Below are positions 1-6,988 of a DNA stretch of 38,600 bases, piece by piece. This DNA is from a virus: positions 1 to 38,600 of IMG/VR virus record IMGVR_UViG_3300022934_000058, one strand, 5' to 3'. Position 1 is the first letter of the stretch. The number at the start of each line of letters is the position of its first letter. The position numbers and the translations under genes were made by a program. The notes under the pieces are model-generated. The model saw nothing but the letters and a program-made list of their open reading frames with translations, ran no database searches and was not told the DNA's origin.

Positions 1-30
1 TCATTGCAAGTTTTTCCGCTAAAATGAGCA

Positions 31-45
31 ATCTCAATATGAGAT
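31..45. promoter_or_regulatory. CTCA-N3-TGAG inverted repeat, copy 1
   Basis: The 15 bp ATCTCAATATGAGAT is an inverted repeat with a 3-base centre (ATA). The same core with the same centre recurs at 38534-38548, and a shorter version with centre AAA lies at 181-191. The words AAAATGAGCAAT at 21-32 and 184-195 are also identical, so copies 1 and 2 share flanking sequence. The spacing and symmetry suit a dimeric DNA-binding protein site. The binding protein is unknown and the function is inference. Confidence 0.5.
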
Positions 46-62
46 CCGTAAGTCGTTGCCAC

Positions 63-101
63 ATAACGAGTTAGGGCTGCGCAACATTAGGGCATAACGA
101 G
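63..101. repeat. short direct repeats ATAACGAG / TTAGGGC
   Basis: ATAACGAG occurs at 63-70 and again at 94-101, and TTAGGGC occurs next to each copy, once after and once before it. This gives an ABBA order within about 40 bp of noncoding DNA. It lies in the noncoding end region next to the CTCA-N3-TGAG repeats. A role in replication initiation, packaging or protein binding is possible but not shown. Confidence 0.35.
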
Positions 102-180
102 GCAGGCCGAGAACTGAGGGCTTTTTGTGCTACTGCTTGTCTCGGCTGTCTTGTCTGAGTCAATTCATAGCCAACTGAGT

Positions 181-191
181 CTCAAAATGAG
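181..191. promoter_or_regulatory. CTCA-N3-TGAG inverted repeat, copy 2
   Basis: CTCAAAATGAG is the shorter copy of the inverted repeat found at 31-45 and 38534-38548. Its centre is AAA instead of ATA. It lies about 30 bp from the terminator of the leftward gene at 273-803. It is a candidate protein-binding site. Confidence 0.4.
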
Positions 192-218
192 CAATGTGAA
201 AATTTGCCCCGTAGGCAT

Positions 219-248
219 AAAAAAAGCCGCGAGTGTTACCTCACGGCT
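219..248 (-). terminator. intrinsic terminator of the leftward 273-803 gene
   Basis: Read on the minus strand, AGCCGTGAG pairs with CTCGCGGCT to give nine pairs with one G-U and a six-base loop, followed directly by seven T. It sits about 25 bp after the stop codon of the leftward gene ending at 273. It marks the end of the leftward operon. Confidence 0.85.
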
Positions 249-272
249 AGCAAACCGGACTAAACCGGAGTT

Positions 273-803
273 TTATGTCTGAGATGAGAAGAACACGAAG
301 TTGATCTCGCAGTCGGTTGTCTGTGCCGAGAGTCGTAGCATGTGGCTTGTCGTGTCAGTAATGGTCGATCCTGCGTCACCAAACTGAAGCACTAGGAATC
401 CGCCTTGGGGGATATCTAGCGTGGCCGATGCAGGTAAGAAACCTGTCCAGTGACCAGTTACGCCACCATCGATTCTGAGTGTACCACCACCTGTAATCTC
501 TTTGTTTTGGATGGCTAGGAGATGTAGCTTGGCGTTTGCATGGGTCAGACCCAAAGCATCCTCTCCTGCTCCCGCACCGAGGTCGATAGAGCCAAGGTCG
601 TACAAGTCGATATCTAGGTTTCCGCTCGCGACCGTCAGGGAATAGTCTTCGAGTGCAAAACTGCGATCAAAGATAAAGTCGCCGGATGAGTTCTTGAGAT
701 CGTTCTCAAATGACTTGCTGTATAGGTGAGTTGCTCCAGTTCCGCTTGCAATGTTGCTAGATACGCTACACGCGGCTGCACCTCGATTGATTGTAACTGC
801 CAT
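273..803 (-). CDS. probable virion protein (beta-rich, decoration/fibre-like), unnamed family
   Basis: A 176-residue protein with no charged catalytic motif and a strongly beta-strand character. Residues 50-110 include a stretch ending in SLTVASGNLDIDLYDLG, followed by LHLLAIQN, a glycine-rich turn, a WTGFLPAS segment, a proline-glycine turn (IPQGGFLVLQF) and a final beta strand. This order resembles a family of small virion-associated proteins common in environmental siphophages, which I recognise by pattern only. It ends in a strong terminator and starts after an AGGT-like ribosome site. It is separated from all other structural genes and lies on the opposite strand, which is unusual. It could instead be a secreted or host-surface protein, but no signal peptide is visible. 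Confidence 0.6.
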   Translation of the reverse strand: MAVTINRGAAACSVSSNIASGTGATHLYSKSFENDLKNSSGDFIFDRSFALEDYSLTVASGNLDIDLYDLGSIDLGAGAGEDALGLTHANAKLHLLAIQNKEITGGGTLRIDGGVTGHWTGFLPASATLDIPQGGFLVLQFGDAGSTITDTTSHMLRLSAQTTDCEINFVFFSSQT

Positions 804-812
804 GATTACCTA

Positions 813-908
813 TTATCTATCGTTAATTTTAGTTTCTATCTTTTTAGCAATCGTCATCAGTTCGTACCTGATGTGTGCTGCTTGTTTCTTGAGCCCGTGT
901 ATGTACAC
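813..908 (-). CDS. possible 31-residue small protein
   Basis: An open frame starting with GTG directly after an AAAGG sequence, four bases after the stop of the small frame at 913-1002 and ending just before the 273-803 gene. The product is basic and has no recognised motif. It is supported only by tight packing and position in a leftward operon where genes otherwise abut. The 100 bp may equally be a leader. Confidence 0.25.
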   Translation of the reverse strand: MYIHGLKKQAAHIRYELMTIAKKIETKINDR

Positions 909-912
909 GCCT

Positions 913-1002
913 TTACATATCCCAAAAAAACTTTAGGGGGTCATCTAACTCGCGACAGAGAGACTCAATAGATGTCTCTAAGTCCCTCTGTGACCACAAC
1001 AT
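913..1002 (-). CDS. possible 29-residue small protein
   Basis: An ATG frame that begins four bases after the stop of the 1007-1267 gene, with GAGAGA upstream as a moderate ribosome site. The product is acidic (two ESL/ELDD segments) and ends in an aromatic FFWDM. It is unrecognised. The spacing to both neighbours is that of an operon gene, which is the main reason to list it. Confidence 0.35.
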   Translation of the reverse strand: MLWSQRDLETSIESLCRELDDPLKFFWDM

Positions 1003-1006
1003 GATT

Positions 1007-1267
1007 CTATCTCTCTGACGCATCGTACATCCTTGGTGGTTTGGGTCTTCCGTATCTGGCTTGAAACCTATCTGCGTGGACTGCGTCTGATAAACGCCAT
1101 AGGTAACCCCCCAGGGTCACATGGCTTGGATAGCAATCGTCTGACCACTTACCGACATGCTCGAAGTCGATCTGCGTCCACTTGCCTTTCTTCTCGTCGA
1201 ACCACTCATCAGTGCCTTGCAAAATGAATGGTTCTGGGCCAAGTGTTCCGAATGGTGGTTCAGTCAA
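1007..1267 (-). CDS. hypothetical protein, 86 residues
   Basis: A small, soluble, aromatic-rich protein with the segment WFDEKKGKWTQIDFEHVGKW and a basic proline-rich end. It is not recognised. The first possible start is TTG at 1267, which overlaps the end of the DUF3310 frame (stop at 1260-1262), so translation may be coupled. Both the rare start and the overlap suggest that it depends on the upstream gene, which is itself interrupted. Confidence 0.55.
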   Translation of the reverse strand: MTEPPFGTLGPEPFILQGTDEWFDEKKGKWTQIDFEHVGKWSDDCYPSHVTLGGYLWRLSDAVHADRFQARYGRPKPPRMYDASER

Positions 1268-1478
1268 GGTTCATTCCAGGTTGAGTTTGCCTAATCGCTT
1301 GATCAATATACCACCGAGCTTTCAGTAGATCGTCGAGCCTCGATTCACCATCCTTGCGTCCCGCTCTTGCAGCGTACTTGACGACATTCCCAGTCATAAA
1401 ATCAAGATGCTTCGTGATGTCGATCACTTAAACATTGTTCGGAAACTGGTAATGATTTGGGTTGGTCTTGTCGGTCAT
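1260..1478 (-). pseudogene. DUF3310 family protein interrupted by an in-frame TAA
   Basis: Read from ATG at 1478, the frame gives an N-terminal NPNHYQFPNNV segment, then TAA at 1428-1430, then VIDITKHLDFMTGNVVKYAARAG and a DDLLKARWYIDQAI helix. Together these are the two halves of a standard DUF3310 domain (HY...V-[E/Q]-VID....GNVVKY..RAGRK...DL.KA.WYL). The stop falls at codon 17, where the family normally has Glu or Gln, so one substitution (GAA or CAA to TAA) would explain it. A ribosome site AAGGA precedes the ATG. The second half could restart at the GTG right after the TAA, giving 55 residues. It overlaps the gene at 1402-1656 by 77 bases. DUF3310 proteins are common in phage early regions and of uncertain function. 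Confidence 0.8.
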
Positions 1479-1656
1479 TATCTTCCTTCAGCGGCATAAA
1501 GATCTTGTCGTCGATACAGCAAACTCCACCCATTTGCATGCCATAGAGCAGTGCTATGGTTGCCTCGTGGCCGAGTTCATCTGTTGTCTCGGTAGGGTTC
1601 ATGAGGTCAATTGTGGTCTGCTGTTTTCCTTCGCTATCGTACATTTCAATCAACAT
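1402..1656 (-). CDS. hypothetical protein, 84 residues, C-terminal end doubtful
   Basis: The first 55 residues look like a real small protein (MLIEMYDSEGKQQ, then a LGHEATIALLYGMQMGG segment). The last 27 or so residues are read out of frame over the start of the DUF3310 gene. Its neighbour's ATG forms TAATG in the +1 frame, the usual stop-start overlap, so the true protein may end near 1477 after a one-base indel. That would fit a recent frameshift or a sequence error here, close to the DUF3310 stop. It is not recognised. Confidence 0.5.
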   Translation of the reverse strand: MLIEMYDSEGKQQTTIDLMNPTETTDELGHEATIALLYGMQMGGVCCIDDKIFMPLKEDNDRQDQPKSLPVSEQCLSDRHHEAS

Positions 1657-1903
1657 TCTCTAGTCCTTTCACGTTCAGTAATTCTTCTAGTTCTGTTTTG
1701 CACTCGATCCATAACGGACTGTCTCGTGGCTCTTCTGATTCAACAAGATCCAAGAGGAGCCTGCAAGCTATATGTAGCCTGCAATATTTCGTGGCCTGCT
1801 CGGAGTAGGCTTTGACCCAGTCAACAGACACATCCTTGCTGGCTTTGTCGTTCTTTTTAATAATCGTCTTCAGATCCCAAATCACGTGTCGTTCCGTCAT
1901 CAA
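1646..1903 (-). CDS. hypothetical protein, 85 residues
   Basis: A small, mainly helical protein with the stretch VDWVKAYSEQATKYCRLHIACRLLLDL and an acidic C-terminal ELEELLNVKGLENVD. It overlaps the upstream gene by 47 bases and the downstream gene by 11. No good ribosome site precedes the double ATG at 1903, so it is probably translated by coupling. No family is recognised. Confidence 0.6.
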   Translation of the reverse strand: MMTERHVIWDLKTIIKKNDKASKDVSVDWVKAYSEQATKYCRLHIACRLLLDLVESEEPRDSPLWIECKTELEELLNVKGLENVD

Positions 1904-2252
1904 TTACGAGGCATATAATGAGAATTTCATCTTCCTCTCCACTGTTATCCTGAGCGGCCATGAGGAAGTCAAGTTCTGGGCCGAAATCATAACCCTCTAG
2001 ACCGTTTACCTCTTCGTATTGCTTAATCAAATGCTCAATGTTACCCCTGTCGAACCGGATGACATAAGCCTCTTGTGTCTCTTCGTCTTCATAATCCTCT
2101 GCGTCTACCTTTACCTTCTCTAGTTGCATCCCTTGCACATCAATCGCTAGCTCACGGCAAGATTCCCTGCGGAACAATCTAGAGGCAGGTTGGCCTGTGT
2201 GCGTTTCGACATCGATGACAACGCTCGTGAACTTCCAGAGTCTGTCTTTCAC
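1857..2252 (-). CDS. hypothetical acidic protein, 131 residues
   Basis: A very acidic protein, with about 30 Asp and Glu residues, including VDAEDYEDEETQEA, and the C-terminus DLGSEDDY. Small acidic early phage proteins often act as nucleic-acid mimics or host-enzyme inhibitors, but nothing here identifies a target. It overlaps the 2249-2611 gene by four bases (ATGA), so the two are coupled. Confidence 0.65.
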   Translation of the reverse strand: MKDRLWKFTSVVIDVETHTGQPASRLFRRESCRELAIDVQGMQLEKVKVDAEDYEDEETQEAYVIRFDRGNIEHLIKQYEEVNGLEGYDFGPELDFLMAAQDNSGEEDEILIICLVIDDGTTRDLGSEDDY

Positions 2253-2611
2253 TGCTTTGCCTCAATGGTTGGTAGCTGGTCTTTGCGTGTGCATTTGCAC
2301 CTTGTGTAAGCCGATCTGAACAGGCTCTCAGCCGTCTGCAAGAACTCCACGCCACAGAGGTTGCAAACACACCTCAGCTTTGCCCTGCGGCTTCGATACT
2401 GACCTACCCTTCTAATACGCTGGGAATAGTTAGTCTTGATTCGATCATCGACAATGCTTTTGTCGGTTGCTTTTGTCTCGTGGGAGTATCGGTGAGCCTT
2501 CCTTGGCGGCTTCTTAAATGGATCAAAACTGGCTAGGAGTTCTTCGAGTTTCGGGTCGTTGTAGTAGCCATCTGGGTCATAAAAGTAATCATTATCAAAA
2601 AAATCTTCCAT
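2249..2611 (-). CDS. Cys-rich zinc-binding-like protein, 120 residues
   Basis: The N-terminal 30 residues are acidic and aromatic (MEDFFDNDYFYDPDGYY). A basic middle with a SQRIRRVGQYRSRRAKLRC stretch leads into CVCNLCGVEFLQTAES and then RCKC, giving four to five cysteines spaced like a zinc ribbon. This pattern suggests a nucleic-acid-binding protein. The start at 2611 has AAGGA eleven bases upstream, inside the duplicated element at 2610-2731. It is the first gene of the small leftward cluster after the primase. Confidence 0.65.
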   Translation of the reverse strand: MEDFFDNDYFYDPDGYYNDPKLEELLASFDPFKKPPRKAHRYSHETKATDKSIVDDRIKTNYSQRIRRVGQYRSRRAKLRCVCNLCGVEFLQTAESLFRSAYTRCKCTRKDQLPTIEAKQ

Positions 2612-2731
2612 ATTTTGATTTTTCCTTGACTTTTATCGTTCTTACGTTGTAAGCTATCACCTGTGCTTTGCAAAGCTTTTAAAGCAGCTAGGCAAAAAGC
2701 ATTGCAGGGATGATAGCTTATATAACAACGT
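2610..2731. promoter_or_regulatory. duplicated structured element E1
   Basis: This intergenic element shares several blocks with 22728-22840. On the plus strand: TTGACT at 2626-2631, an 18-base spacer, TAAGCT at 2650-2655, GCAAAAAGCA at 2692-2701, GCAGG at 2704-2708 and GATAGCTTA at 2712-2720. AAGCTATCA (2651-2659) pairs with TGATAGCTT (2711-2719), and ACGTTGT (2644-2650) pairs with ACAACGT (2725-2731), forming a long stem with inner GC and A-rich pairings. The first 25 bp match the second copy at 23 positions and contain the ribosome site and ATG start of the leftward 2611 gene. It may be a promoter plus small RNA on the plus strand, a structured leader on the minus strand, or an origin. Confidence 0.7.
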
Positions 2732-2746
2732 TATTAGGCTTTGCAC

Positions 2747-4762
2747 CTATGCCTCACCCCTCTCGGTAGGGGTAGACGGATCTTTGATGAACTGAGCTAG
2801 ATTGTCACTCCAAGCCTCAGTTTTCTGATAGAAGAACTGCTTGAACTCTACTACACCTGCTGGCATCAGGTGGTCACGAAGTAGAGTTCTTAAGACGGAC
2901 TTGCTTTCTCCAAGCACCTCTTGTGCATCCTCGGGTCTGATAACAGGGTTATTCTCTAGGAACTCCTGAACCTTCCTGGCCCTTGCAGACCGCTTCATTT
3001 GGTTCTGTATCGCGTTTTGAGCTTTCTTGTCTTGCTTTGGCTCTTGGTCATTCTTGCGTACAGCTTCGTCATCACATAGCGTCCATAAGAACCCGTCGAG
3101 CGTAGCCGAGCGGCTCTTTGGGGTCTTGCTTGATCGAGTGATAGCTTCGACACAGACCATTCCTTCCTGCTCGTGTGGGAACAAGACAACCTGCGTGTCT
3201 GCTGCTCTTGAGATAGCTCCAGCACCTGCACCAACGTCCGAGACTTGCTTCTCGTTCTGGTTGCCCTTGCTTGCATGATGCACACAGATTACCGAACAAT
3301 CAAATGTCCGAGCTATCCGGTCGATGGTATTATAGATCAGCATCATCTGGGCGTTATCGTTCTCCGATGTACCTGCTGGTATAAAGCGATACAGTGCGTC
3401 TAGGATTATAACATCGAATCGGGATGCTCCTGACGCAACGAGTTTCTGCTCGATGTGATTCATATCCACTGCTGCTCCACGCAGGCATGTGAAGTGCAAG
3501 TCGTCGCCAAAATTGACTCCCATCGCGTCCTGAACACTGCCCACACGGAAAGCTAGCTCCTCGGGATGCAGTTCGTTATCCACAATCATGCACTTGAGGT
3601 TATGAGGTGCAGTCCAACCCAAGAACTCCCCGCCGGTTGCTAACCTTGCTGCTAGGTTGTAGACGAACCATGATTTACCAGTCTTAGGTGCTGCAATCAG
3701 GTTCATGGTTTCACCTCGACGGAGCAAACCTTCGATCACATAGGGTCTACGCTGGGGTGATGCTTTGCGTAGCTCATCAAGGGTCTGAGTAGGGTAGGAT
3801 TCTTCTAGATCGTCTCCACGAGTCCTTGCGGATCTCATCTCATCTTGGATGCGTTTTACCTCATCGTCGGAGATATCACTTGAAGACCCGTAGCCAAGCG
3901 TTCTAAGCTCGTTTGGCAGTTGATCCATTGTGATCCCCTTGAGGATTCTAAACGCCTCAGCAAGCGTCACAGCGGCATCGGAGGGGAATCCTGATGGGTC
4001 TGATGTCGAGAAATTGCGTAATAGCAGCCGGTCATTCTTAGACTTGATGCCGATGGTTCCAGATATCTTGTAGGTCGATTCTCTAGCTCCCGGCCGTACA
4101 AACTCATAAGTTCCATCGCCTTTGGTAATGACCGTGTATCCGGCTCCTTCAAGTTCACCTTTAATCACTTCAAGTGCTTCCGAGGACATGTTAAACGCAT
4201 CGAGTGGTGAGTCCTCGGGAGTGACCGACGATGGCACAACGTCCTCGAACTGAAAGTTCAGTACCTCAGCAAGACCAAACGGAAGGTCACATATCAGGTC
4301 ATTTCCACGAGTAATCTTGTAGGTTCCAGCAAACGTAGCGTGAGACGAACCCGGCCCGATCACCTGACAGCCTTTTCCGAGAAAGTCCAGACCAGGAAAC
4401 TCTTGCGTACTCTTGGGTAGCTTTTCTAGGTCAGGGTTGTTGAAGTAGAGATGTGCGCCTCCGGAAGGACTTTCGACGATGATCGAGGCTGCTGACCATA
4501 GGTCAATGCCATGCTCGTCTTTGATCCGGCTTAAGCTTGCATAGCCATTCTTCGCATCGTCATGTACATCGATGTCCACAACGAGCATGTCTTCGTCGAG
4601 AACAATCCCGTACTTGTCGTACTTGTCTGAGGTCGTATCGAGATCCTGAGCCCTTATCTGCGTATTCGGCCAGTCTTTGATTGCAGGAGATTTCAGACCA
4701 ACCCTGATCGGTACGCATCGAGGGTTCATGTCGAGGATTTGCTGTGGGATTTCAAAAGGCAT
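2747..4762 (-). CDS. primase-polymerase / RepA-like helicase fusion
   Basis: A 671-residue replication protein with two domains. Residues 1-170 are an archaeo-eukaryotic primase (prim-pol) domain with the metal motif VVDIDV (Asp63, Asp65), SPSGGAH (His104) and the G-S-S-H region near 139. Residues 340-560 are a RecA/RepA-like ATPase with Walker A AAPKTGKS (357-364), Walker B FDVIILD (Asp455) and the ICVHHASKG motif. This fusion primes and unwinds phage DNA and commonly replaces separate primase and DnaB-type helicase. The C-terminal 100 residues resemble a winged-helix tail. It is transcribed leftward from a GGAG ribosome site, divergent from the terminase genes. No DNA polymerase gene is seen elsewhere in the window, so host polymerase is presumably used. 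Confidence 0.9.
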   Translation of the reverse strand: MPFEIPQQILDMNPRCVPIRVGLKSPAIKDWPNTQIRAQDLDTTSDKYDKYGIVLDEDMLVVDIDVHDDAKNGYASLSRIKDEHGIDLWSAASIIVESPSGGAHLYFNNPDLEKLPKSTQEFPGLDFLGKGCQVIGPGSSHATFAGTYKITRGNDLICDLPFGLAEVLNFQFEDVVPSSVTPEDSPLDAFNMSSEALEVIKGELEGAGYTVITKGDGTYEFVRPGARESTYKISGTIGIKSKNDRLLLRNFSTSDPSGFPSDAAVTLAEAFRILKGITMDQLPNELRTLGYGSSSDISDDEVKRIQDEMRSARTRGDDLEESYPTQTLDELRKASPQRRPYVIEGLLRRGETMNLIAAPKTGKSWFVYNLAARLATGGEFLGWTAPHNLKCMIVDNELHPEELAFRVGSVQDAMGVNFGDDLHFTCLRGAAVDMNHIEQKLVASGASRFDVIILDALYRFIPAGTSENDNAQMMLIYNTIDRIARTFDCSVICVHHASKGNQNEKQVSDVGAGAGAISRAADTQVVLFPHEQEGMVCVEAITRSSKTPKSRSATLDGFLWTLCDDEAVRKNDQEPKQDKKAQNAIQNQMKRSARARKVQEFLENNPVIRPEDAQEVLGESKSVLRTLLRDHLMPAGVVEFKQFFYQKTEAWSDNLAQFIKDPSTPTERGEA

Positions 4763-4785
4763 CGTGTATCTCCGTAAGTTATAGG

Positions 4786-4803
4786 GCTGACGCTTTAAAA
4801 TTT
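4786..4803 (+). promoter_or_regulatory. late-promoter-like box before terminase
   Basis: GCTGACGCTTTAAAATTT is matched by GCTGACGCTGTAAAATTA before the capsid gene (8893-8910), 16 of 18 positions identical, and the CGCT[T/G]TAAAAT part recurs at 28939-28948. The TAAAAT at 4796-4801 can serve as a -10 box. No good -35 stands 17 bases upstream, so an extended -10 or a phage-modified polymerase is likely. Position before the first head gene supports a late promoter. Confidence 0.6.
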
Positions 4804-4807
4804 AGGC

Positions 4808-5290
4808 ATGAGAGGAAGAAAACCAAGAGCGATCGAAGTTCAAGAAGCTTCTGGTGCATTTGTAAAAGATCCGCAACGCCGCCCAAGCTCTATCGTAAAG
4901 GCGGACAAGGAAGCTCCACGAATGCCCAAGGTTATCGCGAACGACAAGGTAGCAAGCGAAGTTTGGGATGAAACCTGCGAAGTTCTAAGAGAATCTGGAA
5001 TTCTCAGCAAGACAGATACTCACCTGCTTACACATTACGTTTTAACTTACGCAGAATGGGTAAAGTGCGCAGAACACATCCAAAAGCATGGGCACGAGGA
5101 CGATACGGGTAAAACCTCACCTCAGAGTACCGCTTACTTTAAGCTTGCTGCACAGCACACCAAGCTTCTACCTGAACTCGGGTTATCACCAAGCTCCCGA
5201 GCAAGGCTGTCTGTTGCAGGCGTAGCAGACGAAAAGAAAGAAGATGAAGAAGACATGATGAGCTTGATCAAGTCCCTCAAGAGGGCTTAG
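4808..5290 (+). CDS. terS: terminase small subunit, P27 family
   Basis: A 160-residue protein with the P27-type start MRGRKPRAIEVQEASG, then a helical core with VWDETCEVLRESGILSKTD and a YAEWVKCAEHIQKHG helix. This subunit recognises phage DNA at the packaging site and guides the large subunit. It directly precedes the large subunit with a two-base gap. Only a weak AGG lies just before the ATG, and the predicted start of transcription from the box at 4796-4801 falls on the ATG, so the message may be leaderless. Confidence 0.85.
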   Translation: MRGRKPRAIEVQEASGAFVKDPQRRPSSIVKADKEAPRMPKVIANDKVASEVWDETCEVLRESGILSKTDTHLLTHYVLTYAEWVKCAEHIQKHGHEDDTGKTSPQSTAYFKLAAQHTKLLPELGLSPSSRARLSVAGVADEKKEDEEDMMSLIKSLKRA

Positions 5291-5292
5291 TC

Positions 5293-6981
5293 ATGCACCC
5301 GTGGGAGCGGTACATCCAAAGGGTACAGAATCACGACATAGTTGTTGGTAAATACATCCGGCTCTGTGTCGAGAGGCATGTCCGTGACCTAAGGTGTCAA
5401 AGCACCGAGGACTTCCCGTATTACTTCGACGAGAAGATAGCTGAAGGAATATGCAAGTTCTTCCCTGCGGCACTAAGGCACTCCATCGGTGAACATGCCG
5501 GACAGAAGTTTACAGTCGAAGACTGGCAGGCATTTTTCCTTGCATTGCTGTTTGGATGGCAGCGAGATGATGGCCGAGGCAGAAGGTTCAGACAAGCTTT
5601 CTTTACTGTGGCTAGGAAAAACGGAAAGTCAACGCTGGCTGCTGGCATCGCGATGTACATGGCGGCCATTGACTTTAACCCAGTTAGCAATGAGCCTGAG
5701 TCACGCAGTCAGATTATTCTGGCGGCAACTAAGAAAGAACAAGCGGAAAAGGTGATCTTTGCTGAGTGCCTGCGAATGAGGCATCAGAGCAAGTTGCTAA
5801 AGACATCATCCACAGTCGCTAACAAGATCATCACGTTTAACCACAACGGCGGAAACATTCAGTGCGTAGGATCAGACCGTCCCTACGATGGCCTGAATCC
5901 CCAGATGGTGAGTCTGGACGAGACCCACGCATTTTCGAATCCTCACCGCAAGTTTTACAACACAATGGTCACAGGTAGTGGTTCTAGGGTTCAGCCACTG
6001 CTCATGACCACAACAACAGCCGGTGATGATCAGTCACATATATGGCTCGAGCAGATTCAGTTTTGCAAGAACGTCTTGGAACAGGCGGTCAATGAGGAAA
6101 CTCTATTGCCAATCATCTATGAACTAGATGAAGAAGACGATCCGTTAGACGAAGACAACTGGATTAAAGCGAACCCGAACCTCGGAGTGTCGATCACCAA
6201 GGACTTCCTTCGAGCCCAAAGCAAACCGTGCAAGACCTCCACCACAGCGTTAAACAGGTTTAAGAGGTATCACGCTAATGTCTTGGTTTCGTCCACAGAG
6301 CGTATTTTCTCGCTTGAGGACTTCGATACCTGCCGTGGCACACTCAGCGACTGGAAACAGGCTGAGTGTGTTGCTGCTGGAATTGACCTTGGCGGGCGTG
6401 ACGATCTGGCTTCTTACGCATTGGTAGCTAGGTTCCGAACAGGTGATTACAAAGACGATAACACTCCGATTTACCGCTATGAGGCTAAGACATTTGCCTA
6501 CATAGCTCGGAACACTCGTCGTGACCTGACTGCAATGCCATTCGTTGATTGGGTGGCTAATGGGTTAATCAAGGTTACTGATTCACCAATCACAGACCTT
6601 CAAGCGGATTTTGTAAACGACTACTGGGATAACTATTGCATTGACTGTGCAATCGACCCCTATCAAGCACAACAGTTTGGTGAGCAAGTAAGTCAACAAG
6701 GAGTCGTCATTGCAACGATGGCTCAAACGACTGCTCACTTCAATGAACCGATAGCTGACTTCCGCCAAGCAATATCAGATGGCCGGTTTACGCATGACGG
6801 CAATCCACTGCTGCGTTGGTGTTTGACCAATGCTGTGGCCGTTCGTGACCGCCAAGACAGATGGATGTTAGATAAGTCCAACTCTTCATCCAAGATCGAT
6901 CCACTTGTCGCGATGCTCATGGCGTACCGAAGAGCGATGGTTGCTCCCGGTCGCGGAGACGGGAATGTGTTTATAACTTGA
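5293..6981 (+). CDS. terL: terminase large subunit
   Basis: The 562-residue packaging motor has an N-terminal ATPase with Walker A ARKNGKST (107-114), Walker B MVSLDE (205-210) and a TTTTAG coupling motif near 239-244. The C-terminal nuclease starts with GIDLGGRDDLA (Asp365), has AIDPYQA and ends with KIDPLVAMLMAYRRA. It belongs to the Terminase_1 type that goes with P27 small subunits and HK97-type heads. It cuts concatemers and drives DNA into the prohead. It abuts the portal gene (seven-base gap). Confidence 0.95.
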   Translation: MHPWERYIQRVQNHDIVVGKYIRLCVERHVRDLRCQSTEDFPYYFDEKIAEGICKFFPAALRHSIGEHAGQKFTVEDWQAFFLALLFGWQRDDGRGRRFRQAFFTVARKNGKSTLAAGIAMYMAAIDFNPVSNEPESRSQIILAATKKEQAEKVIFAECLRMRHQSKLLKTSSTVANKIITFNHNGGNIQCVGSDRPYDGLNPQMVSLDETHAFSNPHRKFYNTMVTGSGSRVQPLLMTTTTAGDDQSHIWLEQIQFCKNVLEQAVNEETLLPIIYELDEEDDPLDEDNWIKANPNLGVSITKDFLRAQSKPCKTSTTALNRFKRYHANVLVSSTERIFSLEDFDTCRGTLSDWKQAECVAAGIDLGGRDDLASYALVARFRTGDYKDDNTPIYRYEAKTFAYIARNTRRDLTAMPFVDWVANGLIKVTDSPITDLQADFVNDYWDNYCIDCAIDPYQAQQFGEQVSQQGVVIATMAQTTAHFNEPIADFRQAISDGRFTHDGNPLLRWCLTNAVAVRDRQDRWMLDKSNSSSKIDPLVAMLMAYRRAMVAPGRGDGNVFIT

Positions 6982-6988
6982 GGTAAGA

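Noticed and set aside
1428-1430. in-frame TAA as evidence for a changed genetic code
   Set aside because: Many neighbouring genes end at TAA with properly spaced downstream starts, so TAA is a stop here.
1007-2611. plus-strand reading frames opposite the leftward small genes
   Set aside because: They are antisense to genes with ribosome sites and stop-start overlaps, and show no protein-like composition.
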